Numbered from the stretch's first letter, positions 36,544 to 45,538 are shown. The stretch is 64,000 nt of DNA from Xaviernesmea rhizosphaerae (GCF_001938945.1 NZ_MKIO01000037.1:137964-201963); one strand, 5' to 3'. Numbers and translations: made by a program. Notes: generated by a model from the sequence alone, not told the origin.

Positions 36544-36945
36544 TTATTTTCCGCTCAGCACGCGGCTTGCGACATTGATATATTTCCGCCCGGCTTCCGA
36601 GGCCTCGAGCAGCGCCTTGTCCATCGTGCTCTCTGCGCGCACGCCCGCCAGCTTGATCAGCATCGGCAGGTTGACGCCGGCGATCACCTCCACGGTGCCG
36701 CTCTGCATCACCGATATGGCGAGGTTCGAGGGCGTTCCGCCGAACATATCGGTCAGAATGATGACGCCATTGCCGGCATCGGCCGCCATCACGGCCTCCA
36801 GAATATCCTGGCGCCGCTGGTCCATATCGTCCTCTGGACCGATGCAAACCGTTTCAATGGACTTTTGCGGACCGACGACATGCTCGAGCGCATGCCGAAA
36901 CTCCTCTGCCAGCTTGCCATGCGTGACAAGCACAAGTCCGATCAT
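36544..36945 (-). CDS. PTS EIIA component, mannose/fructose (EIIA-Man) type
   Basis: The 133-residue product has the phosphorylatable His9 in LVTHGKLA and the family segment ILTDMFGGTPSNLA. No EIIB, EIIC or EIID genes are present here, so it probably acts as a regulatory phosphate acceptor rather than a transporter part. I chose the ATG at 36945; a longer frame upstream has no support. It lies between hprK and HPr. Confidence 0.94.
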   Translation of the reverse strand: MIGLVLVTHGKLAEEFRHALEHVVGPQKSIETVCIGPEDDMDQRRQDILEAVMAADAGNGVIILTDMFGGTPSNLAISVMQSGTVEVIAGVNLPMLIKLAGVRAESTMDKALLEASEAGRKYINVASRVLSGK

Positions 36946-37106
36946 GATGTCTTTGCTCCACCTGCGCGACGACCGCCTTTGAGAAGAGCAGCCGGATAGC
37001 GCAATGCTGATATTTCGTCCACCGCCGGGGCGGCCATCTTGGCAAGGAAAAGGCGAAGTGCAAGCGAAATTCCGCATCGCAGTGATCGACCGGTGCATCC
37101 TCGCCG

Positions 37107-37613
37107 CTATTTTCCGCAGGTTTGTCCCAAGGTTGCGGCAATCAGCGGCTTCAGCCTCACAAGAGGATCGATGCCGTCCCCATAGGGAAGGCGGATCAGT
37201 GGAAGGCTCAATCCCGCCGCAAGTTCCGCCCGTTCGTCTGGCGGCGCGATCCGCTCCTCCAGACCGAACGCCACCTGGCCGAGCGCGACGGGACGCACGG
37301 CGATCTCCACCACGGCGGCCGGCACGCTTTGAACGGGGACGATGCCGCTGCCGCGAATTTCGGCAAGACTGCCTATCACGGGCGGCCGTCGGGCGACGAT
37401 CACATCGCCATGCGCTTCGATCAAGACCTGGTCATCGCCGATCAGCGCGGCAAACAGCCCGGCGCGCCGGGCGCTTTCAATGGTGGCCAGCGCCAGGATG
37501 GTCTTGCCGCTGCCGGCCGGACCGACGAAGAGCAGGCCCTGCGTGCCCAGCACGATGCCCGTGGCGTGCACCGGCCGTGCCTCGGCCCGATGTTCACGCT
37601 CGGGCTCACGCAT
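37107..37613 (-). CDS. hprK: HPr kinase/phosphorylase, short form (C-terminal catalytic domain only)
   Basis: Phosphorylates HPr at Ser. The 168-residue product keeps only the catalytic domain and lacks the N-terminal domain of the Firmicute enzyme, as usual in Alphaproteobacteria. The Walker A motif GPAGSGKT lies at residues 31-38, and LIGDDQVLIEA follows. The start overlaps the chvG stop by 8 bases, so this kinase is translated together with the sensor kinase. The catalytic His of the K/P loop is not obvious to me. The 161-base gap to EIIA-Man holds no gene. Confidence 0.93.
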   Translation of the reverse strand: MREPEREHRAEARPVHATGIVLGTQGLLFVGPAGSGKTILALATIESARRAGLFAALIGDDQVLIEAHGDVIVARRPPVIGSLAEIRGSGIVPVQSVPAAVVEIAVRPVALGQVAFGLEERIAPPDERAELAAGLSLPLIRLPYGDGIDPLVRLKPLIAATLGQTCGK

Positions 37614-39402
37614 TCGTCTCGGCCGGCAGCGCCAGGGTGAAGCGGGCGCCGGTGATGCGACCCTCGGCGTCCTTCATGTTGTCCGCCTTCAGCGTGCCTT
37701 TGTGTGCTTCTGCGATCTGGCGCGAGATCGACAGGCCGAGGCCGGAATTCTGGCCGAAATCCTCGCCCTCCGGCCGGTCGGTGTAGAAGCGCTCGAAAAT
37801 CCGGTCGATATCCTCGGCCTGGATGCCCGGCCCATTGTCTTCCACCTGAACGATGCAGCGGTTCTTGCGCCGTGTCAGCCGCACGAGAATGCGTCCGCCG
37901 TCCTCCGGCACGAAGGAGCGGGCATTCTCGATCAGGTTGGTGATGATCTGACCGATCCTGAGTTCGTAGCCCGAGACCAGGAAGCTGGTGCGCGGATCCT
38001 TCCGGTCGACGACGAAATTGAGCTGCACCGTCTTCTTCTTGCTGCGGATCTGGCGGGAGATGTCGACGAGGCTGGCCAGCAGCGTTTCGAGATCGACCGT
38101 GCTGGCATCGCTGCGGGCGAGCTCGGCATCGAGCCGCGAGGCATCGGAAATATCGCTGATCAGCCGGTCGAGCCGGCGCACATCGTGCTGGATGATGTCG
38201 AGAAGCCGCTGCTTGCTCTCCTCGCTGCGCGCCAGCGGCAGGGTCTCGACCGCGCTGCGCAGCGAGGTCAGCGGGTTCTTCAGCTCGTGGCTGACATCGG
38301 CGGCGAAGCTCTCGATCGCGTCGATCCGGTCGTAGAGCGCCCGGGTCATGTCGCGCAGCGCGATCGACAAATTGCCGATCTCGTCCTGGCGCGAGGAGAA
38401 GTCGGGGATCTCCTGCCGCTCCTTCGCCCCGCCGCGGCGCACGCGGATCGCCGCCGCCGAGAGGCGGCGCAGCGGATTGGCGATGGTGGAGGACAGGAGC
38501 AGCGACAGGATGACATTGACCAGCGCCGCGACGCCGAAGACGCGGATGATCGCGAGGCGCTCGGCATGGACGATCTTGTCGATATCGCCGGCCTGGGTGG
38601 ACAGAAGCAGCACGCCGAGCACGGCGCGGAAGCGCTGCACCGGCACGGCCACCGAGACAATCAGCTCGCCCTTTTCGGTGACGCGCACCACTGCGCCGCG
38701 CACGCCCGTCAGTGCATTGACCACTTCGGGATAGATCGAGCCGTTGCCGCCGGGGGGCTCCTTGTAGAGCGAGAGATTGCCGGGCTGCAGCAGCCGGTTG
38801 AACCAGCCGTTCACCCGGTCGGTGAAGCTGGTCTCATCCGGGGTGATCGAGGGCAGATCGAAGCGCAGCACCTGGCCGCCGGTGTAGAGATGGCGCGAGT
38901 CGAGCAGCAGGTCGGCATCGGCATCATAGAGCCGGGCGCGGGTGCGGGTGGGCGAAATCAGCCGGCGCAGGATCGGCGCGACCCGCTCCTGCGTGATCGG
39001 AAATTCCAGGTCCTCGTCGCGCGGCACCGGCGTGATGCTCTGGCCGGCCTGCAGCTCCAGGAGCTTCTGCGGATCGATTGTGATCGAATTCGTATCGACT
39101 GAAGCCGAGGCGGCGATCGCGCCGGCGATGATCTCGCCCTGGGTCAGCAGACTTTCCACCCGCGCATCGATCAGCCCCTCGCGGAACTGGTTCAGATACA
39201 TGATGCCGCCGACGAGCACGACCAGCGCCACAAGGTTGAAGAACAGGATGCGTCGCGTCAGGCTGGAAAAGACCGCATTGCCGAACAAGCGCCGGATCAG
39301 CGTGAAGGGATGCGACCAGCCGGAAAAGCGACGTCGCGGCGTTTCCGCCGCGTCGTCGCCGTCGCTCTGCCGTGCCATGGTCTGTGGGAGGACGTCCGTC
39401 AC
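37606..39402 (-). CDS. chvG: Sensor histidine kinase ChvG (ExoS)
   Basis: Membrane sensor of the ChvG/ChvI system that responds to acid and envelope stress and controls exopolysaccharide, motility and host interaction in rhizobia. The 598-residue product has a membrane segment at residues 51-71, a periplasmic domain (about 72-290), a second membrane segment, a HAMP region, His372 in DVSHELKNPLTS, and ATPase boxes (NLIENARSF, EDNGPGI, SGLGLSI). The start is GTG at 39402 with AAGGCAGA upstream; ATG 39378 is an alternative. Confidence 0.95.
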   Translation of the reverse strand: MTDVLPQTMARQSDGDDAAETPRRRFSGWSHPFTLIRRLFGNAVFSSLTRRILFFNLVALVVLVGGIMYLNQFREGLIDARVESLLTQGEIIAGAIAASASVDTNSITIDPQKLLELQAGQSITPVPRDEDLEFPITQERVAPILRRLISPTRTRARLYDADADLLLDSRHLYTGGQVLRFDLPSITPDETSFTDRVNGWFNRLLQPGNLSLYKEPPGGNGSIYPEVVNALTGVRGAVVRVTEKGELIVSVAVPVQRFRAVLGVLLLSTQAGDIDKIVHAERLAIIRVFGVAALVNVILSLLLSSTIANPLRRLSAAAIRVRRGGAKERQEIPDFSSRQDEIGNLSIALRDMTRALYDRIDAIESFAADVSHELKNPLTSLRSAVETLPLARSEESKQRLLDIIQHDVRRLDRLISDISDASRLDAELARSDASTVDLETLLASLVDISRQIRSKKKTVQLNFVVDRKDPRTSFLVSGYELRIGQIITNLIENARSFVPEDGGRILVRLTRRKNRCIVQVEDNGPGIQAEDIDRIFERFYTDRPEGEDFGQNSGLGLSISRQIAEAHKGTLKADNMKDAEGRITGARFTLALPAETNA

Positions 39403-39484
39403 TCTGCCTTACCGTCTTTCGCGCCGCGCCGGACGCGGCGCCGCCAAAGCGATGCCCCGTCCTGCCGTTGGCGTCGTTGTAGGC

Positions 39485-40222
39485 TCACGCGGTCTCGCGG
39501 AACCGGTAGCCGACGCCATAGAGCGTCTCGATCATGTCGAAGTCGTTGTCGACCATCTTGAACTTCTTGCGCAGCCGCTTGATGTGGCTGTCGATCGTGC
39601 GGTCGTCGACATAGACCTGCTCGTCATAGGCGGCATCCATCAGCGCGTCGCGGCTCTTGACCACGCCGGGCCGCTGGGCGAGCGAATGCAGGATCAGGAA
39701 TTCGGTGACGGTCAGCGTCACCGGCTCGTTCTTCCAGGTGCAGGTGTGGCGCTCCTGGTCCATCACCAGCTGGCCGCGCTCCAGCGAGCGCGAGGGCGCG
39801 TCGTCCTTCGCCTTTGGCGCGGCGGTCCCTGCGCTGTTGCCGGCGGCGGCGGCCTCGCGGTTGGCCGAGCGGCGCAGAATGGCCTTGACCCGCTCCACCA
39901 GCAGGCGCTGCGAGAAGGGCTTGGTGATGAAATCGTCCGCACCCATCTTCAGGCCGAACAGCTCGTCGATCTCCTCGTCCTTGGAGGTGAGGAAGATCAC
40001 GGGCAGGTCCGACTTCTGCCTCAGGCGGCGCAGAAGTTCCATTCCGTCCATGCGCGGCATCTTGATGTCGAAGATCGCCAGCTGCGGCGCGCGGGCCAGC
40101 AGCCCGTCCAGCGCGGATGCGCCGTCCGTATAGGTCTCGACCTTGTAGCCCTCCGCCTCGAGCGCGATCGAAACCGAGGTCAGGATGTTTCGATCGTCGT
40201 CGACGAGTGCGATTGTCTGCAT
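39485..40222 (-). CDS. chvI: Response regulator ChvI
   Basis: OmpR-type regulator partnered with ChvG. The 245-residue product has a receiver domain with the phosphorylated Asp52 in FDIKMPRMDG, and a C-terminal winged helix with DRTIDSHIKRLRKKF and YGVGYRF. The linker is Ala-rich and longer than in some rhizobia. I chose the ATG at 40222, with GGAG 9 bases upstream. Two upstream ATGs at 40237 and 40240 are in frame, but homologues begin MQTIALVDDD. chvG follows after an 82-base gap. Confidence 0.96.
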   Translation of the reverse strand: MQTIALVDDDRNILTSVSIALEAEGYKVETYTDGASALDGLLARAPQLAIFDIKMPRMDGMELLRRLRQKSDLPVIFLTSKDEEIDELFGLKMGADDFITKPFSQRLLVERVKAILRRSANREAAAAGNSAGTAAPKAKDDAPSRSLERGQLVMDQERHTCTWKNEPVTLTVTEFLILHSLAQRPGVVKSRDALMDAAYDEQVYVDDRTIDSHIKRLRKKFKMVDNDFDMIETLYGVGYRFRETA

Positions 40223-40552
40223 GGTACGCTGCTCCATCATGTCTACTTCAGGCTCCAGGCGCGGTCTTATCCTCTCCGGAGCCCGACTCTTCTAGTATAA
40301 AGCTGGAACAAATTGTGGCGAAGCGAAATCGCTCGCCAATTGTGCAGGCCCGCGCGTTTTTCCTGCAGTTGCCAAAAAATGGTTCAATCACCTGCCGCTT
40401 CAACCGATTAAAGATCGCAGGAAAATTATTAAATCGATTAATATACTGATTTTAATAAGAAAATTTCTTTGACCGCTTGCGTTTCGCTGGGCCCGCTTCT
40501 ATGGTCCGTCCATCCCAAAACCCTGCCGCTTCAACCGAAAGGAAAAGCGATC
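40223..40552. promoter_or_regulatory. Divergent chvI / pckA control region with a 17-base direct repeat
   Basis: The centre (about 40400-40465) is very AT-rich. The 17-mer CCTGCCGCTTCAACCGA occurs exactly at 40391-40407 and again at 40522-40538, 131 bases apart. The second copy ends 14 bases before the pckA ATG. I see no clear promoter boxes. Confidence 0.5.
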
Positions 40553-42166
40553 ATGACGCAGACAGGTCTTTTTAATCCGGAGCAGACGCTCGAAGCGCTG
40601 GGCTTCACCGAGCTTTCCGCGGTTCGCTACAACCTCTCGGCCGCCGAACTGTGCGAGGAAGCTGTGCGCGCCGGCGAGGGCACGCTGTCGGCGCATGGCG
40701 CGCTGTGCGTCGTTACCGGCCAGCACACCGGCCGCTCCGCCAAGGACAAGTTCGTCGTCCGCGATGAAAAGACCGAAGACAAGATCTGGTGGGACAACAA
40801 CAAGCCGATGTCGCCGGAGCATTTCGAGCGCCTGCGTCTCGACATGCTGGACCATGCCCGCGGCCGCTCGCTGTACGTTCAGGATCTGATCGGCGGCGCC
40901 GATGCCGAAAACGCCCTGCCGTCGCGCGTCGTCACCGAATTCGCCTGGCACTCGCTGTTCATCCGCAACCTCCTCATCCGCCCGGATGCAGAGACGCTGA
41001 AGACCTTCGTGCCGAAGCTGACGATCATCGACCTGCCGCACTTCAAGGCCGATCCCGAGCGTCATGGCTGCCGCACCGAAACCGTGATCGCCTGCGATCT
41101 CGAACAGGGTCTGGTCCTGATCGGCGGCACCTCCTATGGCGGCGAGATGAAGAAGTCCGTCTTCACCGCGCTGAACTATCTGCTGCCGGCCAAGGGCGTC
41201 ATGCCGATGCATTGCTCGGCCAATGTTGGCGCGGCAGGTGATTCGGCCGTGTTCTTCGGCCTGTCCGGCACCGGCAAGACCACCCTGTCGGCCGATCCGA
41301 ACCGCACGCTGATCGGCGACGACGAGCATGGCTGGGGTGCTGATGGCATCTTCAACTTTGAAGGCGGCTGCTACGCCAAGACCATCCGCCTGTCGGCCGA
41401 AGCCGAGCCGGAAATCTTCTCCACGACGCGCCGCTTCGGCACCGTTCTGGAAAACGTCATCCTCGACGAAGCCCGCGTTCCGGATCTCGACGACGGCCGC
41501 CTGACCGAGAACACCCGCGCCGCCTATCCGCTGGACTTCATTCCCAATGCCAGCGAGACCGGGACGGCCGGCCATCCGAAGACGATCATCATGCTGACGG
41601 CCGATGCCTTCGGCGTCATGCCCCCGATCGCCAAGCTGACGCCCGACCAGGCCATGTACCACTTCCTCTCCGGCTACACCGCCAAGGTCGCCGGCACGGA
41701 AAAGGGCGTCACCGAGCCGGAAGCCACCTTCTCGACCTGCTTCGGCGCTCCGTTCATGCCGCGCCATCCGAGCGAATATGGCAATCTGCTGCGTGAGCTG
41801 ATCTCCAAGCATGGCGTGACCTGCTGGCTGGTCAACACCGGCTGGACCGGCGGCGCTTACGGCACGGGCCGTCGCATGCCGATCAAGGCCACCCGCGCGC
41901 TTCTGTCGGCAGCTCTCGACGGCTCGCTCGCCGATGCCACCTTCCGCGCGGACGAGAATTTCGGCTTTGCTGTGCCGGTGGCCGTCGATGGCGTCGACAC
42001 CGCCATTCTCGACCCGCGCTCGACCTGGGCCGATGCGGATGCCTATGACGCGCAGGCCCGCAAGCTCGCCGACATGTTCGTCACCAACTTCGCCAAGTTC
42101 GAGAGCCATGTCGATGGTGGCGTGCGCGCTGCAGCTCCGGGCGGCCTGAAGCTCGCCGCCGAATAA
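40553..42166 (+). CDS. pckA: Phosphoenolpyruvate carboxykinase (ATP)
   Basis: Converts oxaloacetate to PEP in gluconeogenesis; in rhizobia it is needed for growth on dicarboxylates. The 537-residue product has the kinase loop GLSGTGKTTLS starting at residue 236, the GEMKKSVF and HCSANVG segments, and GDDEHGW. The ATG at 40553 follows GAAAGGAAAAG. It diverges from chvI and ends at a strong terminator. It works at the same PEP node as the DUF299-regulated dikinase near the left end. Confidence 0.97.
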   Translation: MTQTGLFNPEQTLEALGFTELSAVRYNLSAAELCEEAVRAGEGTLSAHGALCVVTGQHTGRSAKDKFVVRDEKTEDKIWWDNNKPMSPEHFERLRLDMLDHARGRSLYVQDLIGGADAENALPSRVVTEFAWHSLFIRNLLIRPDAETLKTFVPKLTIIDLPHFKADPERHGCRTETVIACDLEQGLVLIGGTSYGGEMKKSVFTALNYLLPAKGVMPMHCSANVGAAGDSAVFFGLSGTGKTTLSADPNRTLIGDDEHGWGADGIFNFEGGCYAKTIRLSAEAEPEIFSTTRRFGTVLENVILDEARVPDLDDGRLTENTRAAYPLDFIPNASETGTAGHPKTIIMLTADAFGVMPPIAKLTPDQAMYHFLSGYTAKVAGTEKGVTEPEATFSTCFGAPFMPRHPSEYGNLLRELISKHGVTCWLVNTGWTGGAYGTGRRMPIKATRALLSAALDGSLADATFRADENFGFAVPVAVDGVDTAILDPRSTWADADAYDAQARKLADMFVTNFAKFESHVDGGVRAAAPGGLKLAAE

Positions 42167-42181
42167 GGCACCTGGCAATTT

Positions 42182-42197
42182 GGATTCACGTGAAACC
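42182..42197. other. parS-like sequence, 13 of 16 matches
   Basis: GGATTCACGTGAAACC shares the 13-base segment ATTCACGTGAAAC with the parS at 3077-3092 and matches the consensus at 13 of 16 positions. It overlaps the left arm of the pckA terminator, so part of the match may come from the hairpin. ParB binding is uncertain. Confidence 0.4.
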
Positions 42198-42226
42198 CGG
42201 TCGCTCGCGGCCGGGTTTCACTTTTT
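42190..42226 (+). terminator. Terminator of pckA
   Basis: GTGAAACCCGG (42190-42200) pairs perfectly with CCGGGTTTCAC (42211-42221), followed by TTTTT. It begins 23 bases after the pckA stop. Confidence 0.92.
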
Positions 42227-42524
42227 CGATGCGGCGCTTTCCATGCAGCACACAGAGGCAGCAGGCAGCACCATCCGCTGACCGGGTCGCTGTTCTTCAA
42301 CAACCTCCCGCACTTGCGACCTGAAGCAGGTCGTGATCGCAAAGCCGATCCCCTCTTTTCGGTCTGATGCTCTCGTGTCGTCTCACCTCCGGATTTGACT
42401 CCGGGGCAGGCGAGCGACATATGTGGGGCGGCTTTCGGCAAAAGGCCGTGCGCAAACGGGATCGGCTGGCCTTATGCCGTCTGAGCGCCGGGCCAAGAAT
42501 ATCGGACAGAAGCGGGCAGGGACC
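42227..42524. other. Gap between pckA and arfB
   Basis: About 300 bases with no supported gene. Frames that cross it lack any recognisable domain. It presumably holds the arfB promoter. Confidence 0.3.
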
Positions 42525-42959
42525 ATGGCGAGCGCGCCGCTTTACATCAACGACCGGATCACGATTGCCGGCTGGGAGCTGACGGAGCAGTTCGTTCTGG
42601 CCGGCGGCCCGGGCGGGCAGAACGTCAACAAGGTCTCCACCGCCGTCCAGCTCTTCTATGCGCTTGCCACGTCGCCCGCGCTTCCTGAGCGCGTGCGCGA
42701 GGCGGCGATCCGCCTTGCCGGCCGCCGCCTGTCGAAGGAAGGCGTGCTGATGATCGAGGCCAGCCGGTTTCGCAGCCAGGAGCGCAACCGCGAGGATGCG
42801 CGCGAGCGGCTGAAGGACCTGATTCTCAAGGCCGCCGAACCGCCGCCGCCACCGCGCCGCAAGACGCGCCCCACCCGCGGCTCGGTCGAACGCCGGCTCA
42901 AGGAAAAGAGCGGGCGCAGCGACGTCAAGCGCATGCGTGGCCGGCCCGAGGGGGATTGA
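42525..42959 (+). CDS. arfB: Alternative ribosome-rescue factor ArfB (peptidyl-tRNA hydrolase, YaeJ type)
   Basis: Releases nascent chains from ribosomes stalled without a stop codon. The 144-residue product has the class I release-factor motif GGQ at residues 30-32 (in GGPGGQNVNK) and, unlike full release factors, no stop-codon recognition domain. The C-terminal tail is long and basic (RRKTRPTRGSVERRLKEK), as needed to enter the empty mRNA channel. The ATG at 42525 follows AGGG; upstream in-frame ATGs would add an unrelated leader. Confidence 0.95.
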   Translation: MASAPLYINDRITIAGWELTEQFVLAGGPGGQNVNKVSTAVQLFYALATSPALPERVREAAIRLAGRRLSKEGVLMIEASRFRSQERNREDARERLKDLILKAAEPPPPPRRKTRPTRGSVERRLKEKSGRSDVKRMRGRPEGD

Positions 42960-43218
42960 GACCGGGTCCGGACTCACGTGGCGGTTTTGTTCCGCTGCAG
43001 GCGTGGCGCCCCGCGCGCGCGTGGAGTTCGACATCCCGACGCGCGCTCCACCGCCGGCCGATCGGCCTTGCCGCGCATAAATTGGCCCTGGCCCATCCGG
43101 CTTGAGCCCCTATCTCCCGAAAAGCCGCTGCTTTTGCCTCTTTGGCGTGACGCGGCGGCATCAGGAGAACAAGCCTGCCGTGCTGTGGCCGGACAGGCGA
43201 TCAACCAGGGAGACGCTC

Positions 43219-43683
43219 ATGAGCCTTTTCGATTTCATCAAGGAAGCCGGCAAAAAGCTGGGCATCGGACAGGACGAGGCCGCACCCAAGGCCGAGGATG
43301 TGAAGAAGGAACTCGATTCCCATGATCTCGGCACCGAGGGCGTCAAGGTCGATGTGGACGGCGACAAGGTCGTCCTCAAGGGCTCGGTCAAGGACACGAC
43401 GGCCTTTGAAAAGGCAGTGATCGCCGTCGGCAACACGCTTGGTGTTTCCAAGGTCGAGGCATCGGAGCTGAAGGTGGAGCAGCCGGCACCGACCGCCGCC
43501 GCGCCCGTCTTCTACACGGTGAAGAAGGGCGATACGCTGTGGAAGATCGCCGAGGATCAATATGGCGCCGGCAAGGGCGCGCATAACAAGGAGATCTTCG
43601 AGGCCAACAAGCCGATGCTGACCCATCCGGACAAGATCTATCCCGGCCAGGTTCTGCGCATCCCGCCGCTTGAGAGCAAATGA
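43219..43683 (+). CDS. BON-LysM protein, Kbp/YgaU type
   Basis: The 154-residue product has an N-terminal MSLFDFIKEAGKKLG helix, a BON domain (about residues 25-85) and a C-terminal LysM domain (about 100-150) with YTVKKGDTLWKIAEDQYG and YPGQVLRIP. This is the architecture of E. coli Kbp (YgaU), a cytoplasmic potassium-binding protein. There is no signal peptide, which agrees with that role rather than peptidoglycan binding. The ATG at 43219 follows AGGGAG. It overlaps alkB by 4 bases (ATGA). Confidence 0.92.
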   Translation: MSLFDFIKEAGKKLGIGQDEAAPKAEDVKKELDSHDLGTEGVKVDVDGDKVVLKGSVKDTTAFEKAVIAVGNTLGVSKVEASELKVEQPAPTAAAPVFYTVKKGDTLWKIAEDQYGAGKGAHNKEIFEANKPMLTHPDKIYPGQVLRIPPLESK

Positions 43684-44330
43684 TCGACGACGATCAGAAC
43701 AGCAGACGGCGGCAGGCCCTGAGCCTGCCGCCTGGCTTGCGGTTTTTCCCCTGCCATATCGATGCGCAGGCGCAGGCGGCGCTGGTGGAAGAGATCCGCT
43801 CGGTGGTGCGTGCCGCGCCGCTTTACCGGCCGCAGATGCCGCGCAGCGGAAAGCCGCTCTCCGTGCGCATGACCAATTGCGGTCCGCTCGGCTGGGTGAC
43901 GGATCGGCAGCATGGTTATCGCTACCAGCCGAACCACCCGGAAACGGGTCTGCCCTGGCCGCCAATCCCGCCCGACCTGCTCGAACTCTGGACATCTCTC
44001 GCCCCTGCCGCGCCGCCGCCGGAGGCCTGTCTGGTCAATGTCTATGGGCCCGAAGCGAAGATGGGGCTGCACCAGGATAAGGACGAAGCCACCTTTGCCG
44101 CGCCCGTTCTCTCCGTGTCGCTGGGCGATGAGGCGCTGTTTCGCATCGGCGGCACGGAGCGCGGAGGCCCGACGGTCTCTTTCCGGCTCAGAAGTGGCGA
44201 CGTGCTTCTCATGGACGGCGAAAGCCGGCTGGCCTTCCACGGCATCGACCGGATCTATGGGGGCACAGCCGCGCTTCTGCGCCAGCCCGGCCGCATCAAT
44301 CTGACCCTGCGCCGGGTCACGCCGTTTTGA
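43680..44330 (+). CDS. alkB: AlkB-type 2-oxoglutarate/Fe(II) dioxygenase
   Basis: Repairs alkylated bases such as 1-methyladenine and 3-methylcytosine by oxidative demethylation. The 216-residue product has the iron-binding HQD in GLHQDKDE, the second His in FHGIDRI, and the 2-oxoglutarate-binding RINLTLRRV. The ATG lies in an ATGA overlap with the BON-LysM gene, so the two are translationally coupled. No Ada-type regulator is nearby. Confidence 0.94.
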   Translation: MIDDDQNSRRRQALSLPPGLRFFPCHIDAQAQAALVEEIRSVVRAAPLYRPQMPRSGKPLSVRMTNCGPLGWVTDRQHGYRYQPNHPETGLPWPPIPPDLLELWTSLAPAAPPPEACLVNVYGPEAKMGLHQDKDEATFAAPVLSVSLGDEALFRIGGTERGGPTVSFRLRSGDVLLMDGESRLAFHGIDRIYGGTAALLRQPGRINLTLRRVTPF

Positions 44331-44403
44331 AGGTTTCAGCGAATCCGGCTAGAGAATCGGACTGAAGATCATTGACAGTTTGATGCCCTAGAATTCCGTT
44401 TTT

Positions 44404-44451
44404 GCATCGGATCTTTCCGAAAACCTGTTTCCGATTTTCGGTCCGACGCTC
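44404..44451. repeat. RIME-like palindromic repeat, copy 3 (inverted)
   Basis: The reverse complement reads GAGCGTCGGACCGAAAATCG and onward to GATCCGATGC, the same pattern as copies 1 and 2. It lies between the ends of alkB and coaA, and its hairpin could act as a weak terminator for both. Confidence 0.75.
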
Positions 44452-44515
44452 GAAGGATGCTGTCTGAGGCTTCATTGGGTTCGGCGCCAGGCGCTGAAGG
44501 CCCGATGCCGCCCGG

Positions 44516-45538
44516 TCAGAGCTTGCGCAGGGCCACGGTTTCGATCAGGTGATTCGGCCCCTTTTTCAGGATCAGATCGGCTCTCGGGCGGGTCGGCAGG
44601 ATGTTCTGGCGCAGGTTGATCAGGTTGATCCGGCTCCACAGCCCCTCGGCCACGGCCAGCGCTTCCTCCTCGGAAATATCGGCATAGCGCTTGAAGAAGG
44701 AGCTTGGATCCTTGAAGGCTGTCTGACGCAGCCGCATGAAGCGATCGACATACCAGCTATGGATCAGCGGCTCCTCGGCATCGATATAGATCGAGAAGTC
44801 GAAGAAGTCCGACACCATCGGCACGATCTTGCCGTCGACAGGCAGATTGCGCGACTGAAGCACGTTGATGCCCTCGAAGATCAGGATATCGGGACGATCG
44901 ACCAGCTGCACCTTATCGCTCAGCACGTCATAAGTCAGGTGCGAATAGGTCGGCGCTTCGACATTCGGCTCGCCGGCCTTGATCGCCGAGAGAAAGCGCA
45001 GGAGCGCGCCGATGTCGTAGCTTTCGGGAAAGCCCTTGCGCTCCATCATGTTTTCGCGCTTGAGCACGGCATTGGGATAGAGAAAGCCGTCGGTGGTGAC
45101 GAGATCGACCTTCGGGCTTGAGGGCCAGCGCTTCAGAAGTTCCGCCAGGATACGCGCCGTGGTCGATTTGCCGACGGCCACCGATCCGGCAATGCCGATG
45201 ACGAAGGGCGTTTTCCTCTCGCCGGACATGCTGAGGAAGCGCTTGCGCTGCTTGAACAGGAGCTGCGAGCTTTCGACATGGGCGGAAAGCAGCCGCGATA
45301 GCGACAGATAGATGCGGCGCACTTCTTCCAGATCGATCGGGTCGTTCAGCGAGCGCAGGCGCTTGACCTCGTCCGCCTTCAGCGTCAGCGGCGTGTCCGC
45401 ACGGAAGCGTGACCATTCCTCGGCGCTGAAGAAGTGATAGGGCGAATAGCCGTTGCGGTCGAGATGATCATCGGCGGGCGCGCTCACCTCCGGCTGGGCG
45501 TGGCTGCTGCCGGCGATGTCCTTGGCGATAATGGTCAT
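44516..45538 (-). CDS. coaA: Pantothenate kinase, type I
   Basis: First and rate-limiting step of CoA synthesis. The 340-residue product has the P-loop GIAGSVAVGKST at residues 115-126, the TTDGFLYPN segment and IFEGINVLQ. CoaA of this type is inhibited by CoA. Its ATG overlaps the hisE stop as ATGA, so it is the last gene of the hisE-coaA unit. The link between histidine genes and coaA is conserved in rhizobia. Confidence 0.96.
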   Translation of the reverse strand: MTIIAKDIAGSSHAQPEVSAPADDHLDRNGYSPYHFFSAEEWSRFRADTPLTLKADEVKRLRSLNDPIDLEEVRRIYLSLSRLLSAHVESSQLLFKQRKRFLSMSGERKTPFVIGIAGSVAVGKSTTARILAELLKRWPSSPKVDLVTTDGFLYPNAVLKRENMMERKGFPESYDIGALLRFLSAIKAGEPNVEAPTYSHLTYDVLSDKVQLVDRPDILIFEGINVLQSRNLPVDGKIVPMVSDFFDFSIYIDAEEPLIHSWYVDRFMRLRQTAFKDPSSFFKRYADISEEEALAVAEGLWSRINLINLRQNILPTRPRADLILKKGPNHLIETVALRKL

